From Autumnicola sp041679265 (lineage in GTDB: Bacteria; Bacteroidota; Bacteroidia; Flavobacteriales; Flavobacteriaceae): 64,000 nt of DNA. The notes under the pieces were generated by a model. The model saw nothing but the letters and a program-made list of their open reading frames with translations, searched no databases and was not told the origin of the DNA. Both the position numbers and the translations under genes were made by a program. Every line of letters begins with the position of its first letter. Positions within the stretch are counted from its first letter, which is position 1. The stretch lies in the NCBI RefSeq assembly GCF_041679265.1, contig NZ_JBGFSM010000001.1, positions 320,708 to 384,707 on the forward strand, read 5' to 3'. This document shows positions 17,854 through 26,540 of the stretch, in pieces.

Positions 17854-18651
17854 ATGCAGAATGAATCGGATAAAATTTCTCAATTATGGAAATCACAATA
17901 CTCATCCCGAATCTTCAAATACTCCAAGTATGAAGTAACTCAGCAATTTGAAAAAGTCGCCAGTCTCTTTGCCCCGGGTGAATCGTATTTTTACATCATG
18001 AATATGCACAATTTGGAACTGGATTACATTTCCCCCAGTGTAAAGGACTTTATGGGGATTCCTGCTGAGGAGATAAGCATGCAGCAATTACTGGGAGCAG
18101 CCTTACCTGAAGAAATTGAGAAACTGGAACGCAAAGAGCTGGTCATTAAGGACTTCTTTACACGCTACCTGGAATCAAGGGATATCGTTAATTACAAAAT
18201 CATTTATACCTACAAAATGGAAGATCATAATGGCAGGCATCGGGTTATGCTGATGCAGGCCACTCCATTGTCTGTTGCAGAAAACAATACTCCTTTACAT
18301 GTCCTTGCCATCCACAGTGATATTTCCCACCTGGCTACCACCAGTACTACAAAGGTTTCTTTTATTAGTTTAAAAGGGGAGCAATCTTTTTATAATGTCT
18401 CTACAGAAAAAGGAAATTTTAGTCCAAAGCTCGGACATCCCGAACCAGATATCTCCTCCACGCTTACCAACAGGGAAAAAGAAATAGTAGACCTTTTAGC
18501 CAAAGGTTATGGCGCCAAACAAATTGCCGGGGAACTTAATTTGTCTATCCATACCATCCATACCCATAGGAAAAATGTGCTTGCAAAGAGCGGTTGTAAG
18601 AACACGGCTGAACTTATTGCGGAAAGTATGATGGCCGGGATTTTACAATAA
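17854..18651 (+). CDS. PAS-like sensor with LuxR-type HTH
   Basis: A 265-residue cytoplasmic regulator. Residues about 40-165 look like a PAS fold (MHNLELDYISPSVKDFMGIP), and residues about 205-262 form a LuxR/GerE helix-turn-helix (LTNREKEIVDLLAKGYGAKQ, IAGELNLSIHTIHTHRKNVL). No receiver aspartate is present, so it probably senses a ligand or redox state directly. Proteins of this form are common and poorly characterised in Flavobacteriaceae. A TATATTTA near-match to the -7 element lies in its AT-rich leader. Its targets are not evident. Confidence 0.9.
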   Translation: MQNESDKISQLWKSQYSSRIFKYSKYEVTQQFEKVASLFAPGESYFYIMNMHNLELDYISPSVKDFMGIPAEEISMQQLLGAALPEEIEKLERKELVIKDFFTRYLESRDIVNYKIIYTYKMEDHNGRHRVMLMQATPLSVAENNTPLHVLAIHSDISHLATTSTTKVSFISLKGEQSFYNVSTEKGNFSPKLGHPEPDISSTLTNREKEIVDLLAKGYGAKQIAGELNLSIHTIHTHRKNVLAKSGCKNTAELIAESMMAGILQ

Positions 18652-18655
18652 AAAC

Positions 18656-18697
18656 AAGATTAGCCGCAATTCCCCTACAAATTGCGACCAATCTTTT
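18656..18697 (+). terminator. Terminator after the PAS-LuxR gene
   Basis: AAGATT pairs with AATCTT, and inside it CGCAATT pairs with AATTGCG, giving a two-tier stem followed by TTTT. Confidence 0.6.
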
Positions 18698-18726
18698 ACC
18701 GGATAAGCGTTTTACTATCCAGGTGG

Positions 18727-19413
18727 TTATTTTAGTCTTGCCTGAAATTCAGGGATCACATTATTATAACTCCTAAGCACGCGGTCCCATTCTTTATAGA
18801 GATGATCACTTTTAACGCTGGTCATGGCATCACCGGATTCTTCACTTACCAGCTTTACTTTAAAAGTTAAAGGGCTGCTGGAAGATTCTTTCACAATCAT
18901 ACGGGTACGAATGGTATTTTGCTGAAAAGTTTGCAGGGACCAGGCGGTTCTCAAATAACCGGTTTCTTTGTCTGTCATCTCGATTACATCTATATAATTG
19001 AGCACAATCTGGTTAATAATTTTCCAGGCCTGGTCCCTGTCCATCTGGCTAATTGGCAATTCTATATCTACATTTGCTATATCGGTTTGTACCGACGCAT
19101 CAAAAGCATCATCATTTTTAAGGCTTATATAATGTGTTTTTGGAGGTTTGGCCATTCCTTTCTGGTTGCAGAATTCAATAGTTTCCTCCAGGAAGCCTAC
19201 CTTTTTGGCAATAACCGTTACACAGTCATCTTTAGGAACAACTATTTCAGTAGAACCTTTCCCCAGCAATTTTCCATTTACATAGATTTCGGCATCGGTT
19301 TCAGAAACGCCAATTTTGACTTTCTTTTTTCCATAATCAGCAGCGTAAGTACTGCTTATAGGCATAAGGTTGCAGGTAAGAATTAAAAATAGTAGTAATG
19401 TAGCTTTCTTCAT
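18727..19413 (-). CDS. Secreted PEGA-domain protein, unknown function
   Basis: A 228-residue exported protein. A signal peptide (MKKATLLLFLILTCNLMPIS, cleavage probably after TYA) is followed by one PEGA-like beta domain (EIYVNGKLLGKGSTEIVVP through VIAKKVGFLEETIEF, about 35-90). The remaining 130 residues match no family known to me. PEGA domains occur in surface proteins and are thought to contact cell-wall or sugar ligands. It is encoded just upstream, on the same strand, of a beta-barrel gene, though the 95-bp gap leaves cotranscription uncertain. Confidence 0.75.
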   Translation of the reverse strand: MKKATLLLFLILTCNLMPISSTYAADYGKKKVKIGVSETDAEIYVNGKLLGKGSTEIVVPKDDCVTVIAKKVGFLEETIEFCNQKGMAKPPKTHYISLKNDDAFDASVQTDIANVDIELPISQMDRDQAWKIINQIVLNYIDVIEMTDKETGYLRTAWSLQTFQQNTIRTRMIVKESSSSPLTFKVKLVSEESGDAMTSVKSDHLYKEWDRVLRSYNNVIPEFQARLK

Positions 19414-19508
19414 GAGTATTTGTTTATTGGATTATTGATTATTTTACAGCATTATTTTATGAGAAGCCGGATTAAAGAGCCCGCAGGTTTTTGGGTTTTT
19501 GGTTTTAC

Positions 19509-20210
19509 TTAAAAGGAAAATCCAAACCCAATATTGGCTATAAAGCCTTCAAACAGGTATTTTTGAGGGGTGCCTTCAGTATCAAAAAAATCATCAAGGT
19601 AAAAGGTTTGTGTTTCTGAAGAACCATCATTAAACCTTACAGTAGTATCCACACTTTTTGGCAACTCCTGAAAAGAATATCCAATCTCAGGCCTGAAGTA
19701 AAAGAGACCGCCTAATTTGGCGCCAAGTTTTACGCTGAAGGAATTTCTTTTAAATTCCATTGTAGCAACACCTGTTTTGCCCGGGTCTTCATCAGATTGA
19801 AGATCACTTTCAGTAAACTCCAGCTTTAAGGCACCATAGTTAGCACCCACATAAAGGCCTTCTCCAGGCTTAAAAAAATAATAGTTGAGTCCGCCCTGGT
19901 AATAAGAGAAGGTTAGATTTGAACTGTCATCTTCCTCTTCTTCATCCAATAGCAAACTTGATACAAAGCCAAAATCCAGACTGGTATAATCAAGATCCAC
20001 AGATAATTTGTGATTGAACAGAGGAGTCACATATTCTAAATTACCCCCCGCTATATTTGGAAACCCTAATTTTAAACCAATTCTAAAAGGCCGCACCTTT
20101 ACGGCATCTTCCTTTTTAGTATAGTCACCAAAGGTTTCCTGTGCTGTAGCAAGGGAGCTTATGCCCATAGTAAGTGCCACAATCACCACTTTAAAACAAT
20201 TTCTCATCAT
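19509..20210 (-). CDS. Outer-membrane beta-barrel protein, unknown function
   Basis: A 233-residue exported protein with signal peptide MMRNCFKVVIVALTMGISSL (cleaved after ATA) and alternating hydrophobic strands ending in a C-terminal aromatic (FIANIGFGFSF), typical of a small outer-membrane barrel. A low-complexity acidic loop (DEEEEDDSS) lies in the middle. No specific porin or adhesin family was recognised. The start at 20210 is chosen because the signal peptide begins there; the longer frame adds 19 residues with no signal function. Confidence 0.75.
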   Translation of the reverse strand: MMRNCFKVVIVALTMGISSLATAQETFGDYTKKEDAVKVRPFRIGLKLGFPNIAGGNLEYVTPLFNHKLSVDLDYTSLDFGFVSSLLLDEEEEDDSSNLTFSYYQGGLNYYFFKPGEGLYVGANYGALKLEFTESDLQSDEDPGKTGVATMEFKRNSFSVKLGAKLGGLFYFRPEIGYSFQELPKSVDTTVRFNDGSSETQTFYLDDFFDTEGTPQKYLFEGFIANIGFGFSF

Positions 20211-20701
20211 TTTATATTTAAGAGTTAGATTAGATTTTAAGATGCTAATACTAATTATCCAGGGCATATTGATAATTATTACTGAAGTAAATGTAGAAAT
20301 GAAAAAATCTCAAAGCAATACCCATTTTTAGTGATTTTTTTAAAATCAATCCGTTTTGGTTGAAATGATAAACTGAAAATTTTGATACTCTTGATTCAAA
20401 AAAAAGATTGCAAAATATCTTAGATACTGTGGCTACCAATAATAAAGCCTTATGCCATTGCACGCAAAGCGAACACAGAAAGAAAATTACCACCGTGATG
20501 TGGGAGCAGATGCTTGACATGGTAAATTTTAAATTTCCCTGAAAGATTTACTTATCATTGCATTTTAATGTGTTGAAGCATTAATGTGATCCTCCTCTTC
20601 ATTTATAAAGCTTTCCCAATTAAGCGTTAATAGCATTTAAAATTACTTTTGATTTTCACCGGCCTCTACTAATTTGTAGTAAAAATTAGATAAATCTGGC
20701 T
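20211..20701. other. Intergenic region, no gene recognised
   Basis: This lies between divergent genes. An 89-codon minus-strand frame overlaps the downstream gene, shows no family features and is not called. CTAC-TAATTT-GTAG forms a small hairpin near 20670 in the leader of the P19-like lipoprotein gene. No clear promoter element was identified. Confidence 0.5.
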
Positions 20702-21895
20702 ATGACAAAAGATTACTTATATGGGATTGCACTTTTTGCAATCATTAGCCTCTTTAATTCCTGTGTTACCGTAAATCCTACCATGGAAGAAGGCACCCGT
20801 ACCACGGCAGAAGGTTTTGCATCCGAACCTGGCATTCCACTTTCCGCAGTCACCAATGAAACCACTGCACAGCAACTAAGCCTTGCCAAAAATCAGGGGA
20901 AAGCGGTTGAAGATGCCTTCTTCTATTTAAAAAATCATGCAAACGGGGCGCAAATGATGGCCGGGCCATACAAAATCGCGTATGTTTTAGAGCGACCTAA
21001 AGGCTGGTATACTTTAGATAATGAAACTCTACATTGGCATGAGCCGGAAGGGAATGCATTTTTAGGAGTTCTTGTAAGGGATGGGTATGATGGCAGAGCG
21101 GTGCCTGGTGTAAAAGTAACCGCCCGTTTACTTTCTCCCGCCGGAGAGGTATTAGAAGAATACCAACTACCAATGGGTTACCATCCTTTGGTGAACAGGC
21201 ATGGAACCAACATAAACCTTCCATCCGGCCCCTTTTCCTTAAAAATTTTGGTAGACCCGCCACGCATTAGAAGACACGACCCTGTTAATGGAGACCGCTA
21301 CCACGAGCAGGTATTTGCACAATTTAATCCTATTACCATTGGTGAAAGGGATTTAAAGGAAGCTGAAAATACCGAAAACGAAAAGGAATGGATGCCATTG
21401 GCCCAGAACCAGGGCAGGGCAATTAAAGATGCTCTTAATGCGATGATCTCCAGTACTGCCATGGACGGTGAAGAAATACAAATTGGGGATTACCTGCTCA
21501 CTTATGCCGTGGAATATGCTGAAAGTTTCTGGGAAGTTAAGGATGGAAAACTTCGTTTTAATATGCGGGCAGAACAAAGCACCGAAAAAAATGCCCATGT
21601 GGAAGTTGTGGTGCGCGATGTTCAAACCGGCAGGATAATCCCCGGATTCCAGGTCACCACGAGCTTTTATAAAAATAATGATCTGGTTGAAAAAGTAAGT
21701 CCCGGGATGATGTGGCATCCATGGCTGTATCATTACGGCTTAAATATAAGAGTGCCAAAAGAAGGCAAATACCAGTTGGAGGTAACTGCCCCCGCGCCAG
21801 AAGTAAGAAGGTATGGCCGGGAATACGGTAATCATTTTGCAGAAGACATTAATTATCGTTTTGATGATGTAGATGTGGAAGTTGGCCAGAAATAA
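20702..21895 (+). CDS. Lipoprotein with two P19/Tp34-like iron-binding domains
   Basis: A 397-residue lipoprotein (lipobox LFNSC, Cys21). It consists of two homologous halves about 172 residues apart: LAKNQGKAVEDAFFYL (from 61) repeats as LAQNQGRAIKDALNAM (from 233), and MGYHPLVNRHGTNINLP (from 158) repeats as MMWHPWLYHYGLNIRVP (from 336). The second motif resembles the PHYGxNI core of the periplasmic P19/Tp34 (FetP) Fe2+/Cu2+-binding family, as does the following PP-RRHD segment. Metal binding is therefore likely but inferred. The next gene, starting 20 bp downstream, encodes a beta-barrel and is probably its partner. A two-domain version is unusual, since family members normally have one. 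Confidence 0.72.
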   Translation: MTKDYLYGIALFAIISLFNSCVTVNPTMEEGTRTTAEGFASEPGIPLSAVTNETTAQQLSLAKNQGKAVEDAFFYLKNHANGAQMMAGPYKIAYVLERPKGWYTLDNETLHWHEPEGNAFLGVLVRDGYDGRAVPGVKVTARLLSPAGEVLEEYQLPMGYHPLVNRHGTNINLPSGPFSLKILVDPPRIRRHDPVNGDRYHEQVFAQFNPITIGERDLKEAENTENEKEWMPLAQNQGRAIKDALNAMISSTAMDGEEIQIGDYLLTYAVEYAESFWEVKDGKLRFNMRAEQSTEKNAHVEVVVRDVQTGRIIPGFQVTTSFYKNNDLVEKVSPGMMWHPWLYHYGLNIRVPKEGKYQLEVTAPAPEVRRYGREYGNHFAEDINYRFDDVDVEVGQK

Positions 21896-21914
21896 GGAAA
21901 TAAAAGCTATTAAA

Positions 21915-22712
21915 ATGAAAAACAAAAACTATAAAATTTTATTTTTTATCGCATCCATTTTATCCTCATCTGCGATGAGCGCACAATATTACCGTGTGTA
22001 TGGCTGGGAAACATTAAGAAGAGGCTGGATGGAAGTAATGGTATGGAATAAAACCATTGCTGAAAGTGATCTTAGCTTTGAAAGAAATGGCAATGAATAT
22101 TCCCGCCAGGGCTTATTTTTACATTCTGCTGAAATTGAATATGGAATAACAGATAAGTTTACAGTGGGTATGTACGGCGATTTTAGAGATTCACCAGATG
22201 TTTCCCTGTCTTACTATCGATTTAGGGCAGTAGCCAGATACTCCCTTTTCAGCAAGTACAAACGATTTTTTAATTCTGCCCTTTATCTGGAATATTACCA
22301 ACCTTCCAAAGAAGTAGAAGAAGCTTCTGAGCTGGAAATGCGCTTCATTTTACAAAAGGATCTTGGTGACTTCAGAATAAATCTTAACCCGGCCATAAGC
22401 AAAGATATCTCCGGAGAAGAAGTAAAAGATGGATTAAACGGAAACTTTTTTGGCGGGATATACTGGCGCAGGCATTATACTATACAACTTGGCGCCGAAT
22501 ACTATGGCAGGCATGGAGAATTAAGAGACCTTGCACCTTCTGAAGAGCAGGAACACGTAGTCTTTGCTGTGGCCGACCTGAAATTTTTTAAAGGTTTTAA
22601 CTGGCAGCTCGGTGCAGGAACCGGACTGAATGCCGGTAGTGACGATCTTATTCTTAAGAGTATTATCACTTATGAGTTTAACACCCTAAGACCTTTCAGG
22701 CAATCCCGGTAA
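21915..22712 (+). CDS. Outer-membrane beta-barrel, partner of P19-like lipoprotein
   Basis: A 265-residue exported protein: signal peptide MKNKNYKILFFIASILSSSA ending in MSAQ, then many amphipathic strands (YRVYGWETLRRGWMEVMVW, YGITDKFTVGMYGDF, GGIYWRRHYTIQLGAEYYG). It is not a TonB receptor, as there is no plug domain. It follows the P19-like lipoprotein by 19 bp, so the two are almost certainly cotranscribed, suggesting a role in metal handling at the outer membrane. The exact family is unrecognised. The start is set at the signal peptide. Confidence 0.75.
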   Translation: MKNKNYKILFFIASILSSSAMSAQYYRVYGWETLRRGWMEVMVWNKTIAESDLSFERNGNEYSRQGLFLHSAEIEYGITDKFTVGMYGDFRDSPDVSLSYYRFRAVARYSLFSKYKRFFNSALYLEYYQPSKEVEEASELEMRFILQKDLGDFRINLNPAISKDISGEEVKDGLNGNFFGGIYWRRHYTIQLGAEYYGRHGELRDLAPSEEQEHVVFAVADLKFFKGFNWQLGAGTGLNAGSDDLILKSIITYEFNTLRPFRQSR

Positions 22713-22962
22713 TATAATTAATTCTTGTCTCCTTTTTTATTTTCAGCATTATGGAATCATATTTAACCAGGCTTATCCTGATTTTTGTTGAATATCCCAT
22801 TATTGAAACCATAATAAAATTTTTATATTCCTATTTCTGCCGAAGCATTTTCTTTCCCATACCGGCTAAATACCATACATCTATTTGGCCAGGCTCCATG
22901 CCCTCCTGTGAAATTGCAGATAATTCGTAAATTAGAAGCACCTGAAAATTGATACCCATCTT

Positions 22963-23979
22963 ATGAAGCTTCTCCGCAAAATTATTTATTATTTCACCAT
23001 CCTCTGCTGCACCCTTCTGATTTTATGTACAATGCTTTCCCTGGTTTACGACATTCCCCGATGGTACCTTAAAGTACTGGATTTCCCCAGAACCCAGTAT
23101 CTAATAGCTGCAGTTGCGCTTTTGATTATTTTTATACTGGTTAACAAAAAATGGAAAACTCCATCCTTTCTTCTTCTCTCGGGTTTAGTAGCTTCCATTT
23201 TCATACAGCTTAATTTTATCCTGCCTTATTTTGCAGGAGAAAAAACAGTTCCCAATGCCAATATGGAACTTGTAAAGCCTGAAAACACCGTGAGCATTTT
23301 GCTGGGGAATGTTTTAATTACCAATCATCATGCTGAAGAATTTCTTGATATCATTAGGAATGCAAATCCAGATATGGTACTGGCCATGGAAGTAGATGAC
23401 TGGTGGGTGGAAAATCTCCAAAGCCTCAACAGCACTTATCCCCACCGTATGAGCCTCCCGCTGGACAATGCCTATGGAATGGCCTTATACTCTAAATTAC
23501 CCCTGGAAAATACCAAAATTAGATTCTTTAATCATAGCCGTGTTCCCTCCTTTCATGCTGATGTGAAACTGCCTTCCGGCAAAAGGTTCAGGTTTCACGG
23601 AATGCACCCTGTGGCACCTTTTCCCAGTGATAAGTATCCTGAAAATATTGGCGACGGAGGGAAAGACGAGCAAAAGGAAGTAGCTCTTCAAAAGCTTGGG
23701 AAAATTGTTGCACGGGAAGAAATTCCCAGCCTGGTGGCAGGAGATTTTAACGATGTTTCCTGGTCTCATACTTCGCGGCTCCTGGAAAAAGAGGATATTT
23801 TGGATAATGTAAGGATTGGCCGCGGACTTTATAATACCTTCAATGCCAAATCTCTGATGATGCGCTGGCCTCTGGATCATTTCTTTGTTTCCGAAGAATT
23901 TTCTGTGGTAAAAATTCAGCGGTTACCTAAATTTCATTCCGATCATTTTCCAATTCTTGCAGAACTGGCTTTAGAATAA
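22963..23979 (+). CDS. Membrane-anchored endonuclease/exonuclease/phosphatase family protein
   Basis: A 338-residue protein. Three hydrophobic segments occupy about residues 7-30, 44-62 and 67-92, followed by a periplasmic-side EEP domain (about 105-338) with Glu in VLAMEVDDWW, the metal-binding GDFNDVSWS and the terminal catalytic SDHFPI. Family members hydrolyse phosphodiesters in nucleic acids or lipids; the topology suggests an extracytoplasmic target. This membrane-EEP layout is widespread and uncharacterised in Proteobacteria and Bacteroidota. It appears to be transcribed alone. Confidence 0.9.
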   Translation: MKLLRKIIYYFTILCCTLLILCTMLSLVYDIPRWYLKVLDFPRTQYLIAAVALLIIFILVNKKWKTPSFLLLSGLVASIFIQLNFILPYFAGEKTVPNANMELVKPENTVSILLGNVLITNHHAEEFLDIIRNANPDMVLAMEVDDWWVENLQSLNSTYPHRMSLPLDNAYGMALYSKLPLENTKIRFFNHSRVPSFHADVKLPSGKRFRFHGMHPVAPFPSDKYPENIGDGGKDEQKEVALQKLGKIVAREEIPSLVAGDFNDVSWSHTSRLLEKEDILDNVRIGRGLYNTFNAKSLMMRWPLDHFFVSEEFSVVKIQRLPKFHSDHFPILAELALE

Positions 23980-24003
23980 TTCCGAAAATTTATTTTCTTT
24001 ACA

Positions 24004-24029
24004 TAAAAAACCCGGAGAAATCTCCGGGC
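24004..24029 (-). terminator. Terminator after the EF-hand gene
   Basis: CCCGGAGA and TCTCCGGG form a perfect 8-bp stem with a two-base loop, followed on the minus strand by TTTTTT. Confidence 0.88.
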
Positions 24030-24052
24030 AGGTACTTAAAATCACAAACGGA

Positions 24053-24661
24053 TTACCAGTTCTCATAGTAACCATTATAGGCTACAAACTCGTCTTCATC
24101 TATTCTTCCATCACTGTTGGTATCCCAGTCTCCATAAAGGCCATCGTTCCATTCGGCTTCAGTAATCAGGTCATCTGAATCATCACCATCGTAAGGATCA
24201 AACCATTCGGAGTCTGAAAAGCCATTTCTCCATTCGTTCATATCCAATATTCCGTCATCATTGGCATCAAAGGTATCAAAATCAGCCTCTTCGGCATAAT
24301 TGCCATACATCCCGCTATAACCCTGGTTCCATTCTTCTTCGCTTATGGAATCGTCGTCATTGGCATCGGTATTTCCAAAGGTGGTTTTATAAAATTCATC
24401 TTCATCCAAAGTGCCGTCATCATCACCATCCCAGTCGGCAAAATCATTTTCAAAAGAATCCCCAAATTCATCCTTAGTCCAGTAACCATCGCCGTTTTTA
24501 TCATATTCATCAAAAACACCTGCTTCTTCGTCGTCTTCAATAATGTCATTATCATAATCGTTTTCCAGCATTTCTTCCGTTTTACTCTCATTATTCTTGC
24601 AGGAGATTAAAGAAGAACTTATTGTAAAAAGCAAGGTGAAAACTAAAATCAACTTTTTCAT
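24053..24661 (-). CDS. EF-hand calcium-binding lipoprotein
   Basis: A lipoprotein of about 202 residues (SSLISC lipobox) with a very acidic body. Six calcium-binding loops are visible: DKNGDGYWTKDE, DGDDDGTLDEDE, DANDDDSISEEE, DANDDGILDMNE, a degenerate fifth around DDSDDLITEAE, and DTNSDGRIDEDE. Several are followed by a W/F-containing helix, forming a regular repeat of about 30 residues. It should sit in the outer membrane, facing the periplasm or the surface, and bind Ca2+; a structural or signalling role is unknown. A second in-frame Met two codons upstream is an equally possible start. Confidence 0.9.
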   Translation of the reverse strand: MKKLILVFTLLFTISSSLISCKNNESKTEEMLENDYDNDIIEDDEEAGVFDEYDKNGDGYWTKDEFGDSFENDFADWDGDDDGTLDEDEFYKTTFGNTDANDDDSISEEEWNQGYSGMYGNYAEEADFDTFDANDDGILDMNEWRNGFSDSEWFDPYDGDDSDDLITEAEWNDGLYGDWDTNSDGRIDEDEFVAYNGYYENW

Positions 24662-24821
24662 AATCATCTGTTTAGAATTAGTCCTCTTAATTTACCCTAA
24701 AAGGAAATGTTCAGCATATTTTCACTGCTAAATGTTTCATAATGAAAGTTTAAAGGTTCAAAAGAAAGAATTACAAAAAGGAAAAATCTCCATTTTTCAT
24801 CACTCCCATAGAATATTGCTG

Positions 24822-26504
24822 CTAATTACTCTCTCCACGCGGATAATATCCCGGCTCTTCTCCCTTTAATTTTGAAAACATGTCATAAGCGCGGTCCACC
24901 TGTTCCTTAGGAGTGGTTTCGAATTCTTTCTCTGTGATATTGTATTGCTGCTGAAGGGAATCCAGCTTTTGATGAAGTTTTTCCTGTACATCAGCATAAG
25001 CCGGATCATTATAAATATTGTGATGTTCTTTAGGATCTTTTTCAAGATCATACATTTCCCACTGGTCTATGTTATCATAAAAATGCATGAGCGCGTAGCG
25101 ATCTGTTCTTACCCCGTAATGTTTTTTAACCATATGGAACGCAGGAAAATCATAGTAATGATAATAAATAGCATCCCTGAAGTTTTTACCTTTCACCTCT
25201 CCCTGCAGCACAGGCCGAAAGGATTTCCCCTGGAATTCCTCCGGAATGGGAGCCCCGGCATAGTCCAGAAACGTTTCTGCATAATCAAGATTTTGGGTAA
25301 GGGCATAAACTTTTTCTCCTTTTTCTATATGCCCGGGATACTTCATAAGCAACGGCATGCGAAAAGAGGTTTCATACATGTAGCGCTTATCAAACCATCC
25401 ATTTTCGCCCAGGTAGAAACCCTGGTCTGAGGTATAAACCACCAAAGTATTTTCATCCATTCCGCTGGATTTTAAGTAGTCCAAAATTCTTCCAACGCCG
25501 TCATCAACCGCTTTCACCGTTGCTAAATATTCCTGTAAAAAACGCTGTCCCATCCATTCATCCAGTTCCTTTCCTTTTAAATTCGCACGGTGCATGGCAT
25601 CGTTCTTTGGCTGGTAGGCACTGTCCCAGGCCGCACGCTGTTCCGCAGTCATCCGGCTAAATTCATTGTTCCACGGGTCATGTGCCAGCTCTGGGCTTCC
25701 TTCTTTTATGGTCATTTTAAGATCATAACCTTCATACATATCTTTATAAATCGTCATTAGCTGGTCCCTGGCCGCAATTTGAGTGGAATCAAATTCCCTG
25801 AAATAAGAATCCGGAAGCGGGAATTTGGTACTGTCATATAAATTGGCATAGCGCAAAGGCGGCATCCAGTTGCGGTGCGGCGCTTTATGATGCACCATTA
25901 GAAAGAAAGGCTTATCTGCAGATTTTTGTGCTTCCATCCAGGCGATGCTTTTATCGGTAATAATATCGGTAGTGTAGCCTTGTACCTGGGTGGTATCATT
26001 ATTTTTAATAAAATCGGGATTGTAGTAATGGCCCTGGTCGTTTAAAATTTCCCAGTAATCAAAGCCGGTTGGGGTGGTTCCCAAATGCCATTTTCCAATA
26101 ATTGCGGTGGTATAGCCATTGTCCTGCAACACTTTTGGTATGGTTACCTGGGAACCGTCAAATTTGTCACCATTCATCCTAAAGCCATTTTCATTGCTAA
26201 ACTGGCCTGTTAAAATAGTGGCCCGGCTGGGCCCGCATAAAGAGTTAGTGCAATAATTCCTGAAGAAAGTAGCCCCGTCTTCAGCAATCCTGTCTATATT
26301 AGGAGTAGGCGCGAGTTTGCTTAGCGGATGGCCGTAGGCACTTATCGCCCGCAATGCATGATCGTCTGACATTATGAAAACGATATTTGGCTTTTTCGCG
26401 TTTTCTTTTTCTTTATTTTCTTCGGAAGCGGAATCTTTGCAAGCTGTAAATAGCATAGAAAAGCAACCGCTGAAAAATAAAAATTTCAAGAATCTGTTCA
26501 TCAT
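24822..26504 (-). CDS. Sulfatase, lipoprotein (S1 family), copy 1
   Basis: A formylglycine-dependent sulfatase of about 560 residues. The modification site is CGPSRATILTG (C-x-P-S-R), with metal ligands in IVFIMSDDHA and later VVYTSDQGFYLGENGWFDKR. A lipobox (LFTAC) follows the first 20 residues, so it is anchored in the envelope. It should remove sulfate esters from glycans; the GHYYNPDF segment resembles glucosamine- or iduronate-type S1 enzymes, but the substrate is not assigned. It is last in the polysaccharide locus and needs a maturase (anSME or FGE) encoded elsewhere. Confidence 0.93.
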   Translation of the reverse strand: MMNRFLKFLFFSGCFSMLFTACKDSASEENKEKENAKKPNIVFIMSDDHALRAISAYGHPLSKLAPTPNIDRIAEDGATFFRNYCTNSLCGPSRATILTGQFSNENGFRMNGDKFDGSQVTIPKVLQDNGYTTAIIGKWHLGTTPTGFDYWEILNDQGHYYNPDFIKNNDTTQVQGYTTDIITDKSIAWMEAQKSADKPFFLMVHHKAPHRNWMPPLRYANLYDSTKFPLPDSYFREFDSTQIAARDQLMTIYKDMYEGYDLKMTIKEGSPELAHDPWNNEFSRMTAEQRAAWDSAYQPKNDAMHRANLKGKELDEWMGQRFLQEYLATVKAVDDGVGRILDYLKSSGMDENTLVVYTSDQGFYLGENGWFDKRYMYETSFRMPLLMKYPGHIEKGEKVYALTQNLDYAETFLDYAGAPIPEEFQGKSFRPVLQGEVKGKNFRDAIYYHYYDFPAFHMVKKHYGVRTDRYALMHFYDNIDQWEMYDLEKDPKEHHNIYNDPAYADVQEKLHQKLDSLQQQYNITEKEFETTPKEQVDRAYDMFSKLKGEEPGYYPRGESN

Positions 26505-26540
26505 GTCTGTTTTAGCTGAAGTTTTCATTTTACTGAAAAG

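Noticed and set aside
20251..20520. 89-codon minus-strand frame upstream of a beta-barrel gene
   Set aside because: It overlaps the downstream gene in another frame, has biased Phe/Ser composition and ends in low complexity; no signal or domain supports it.
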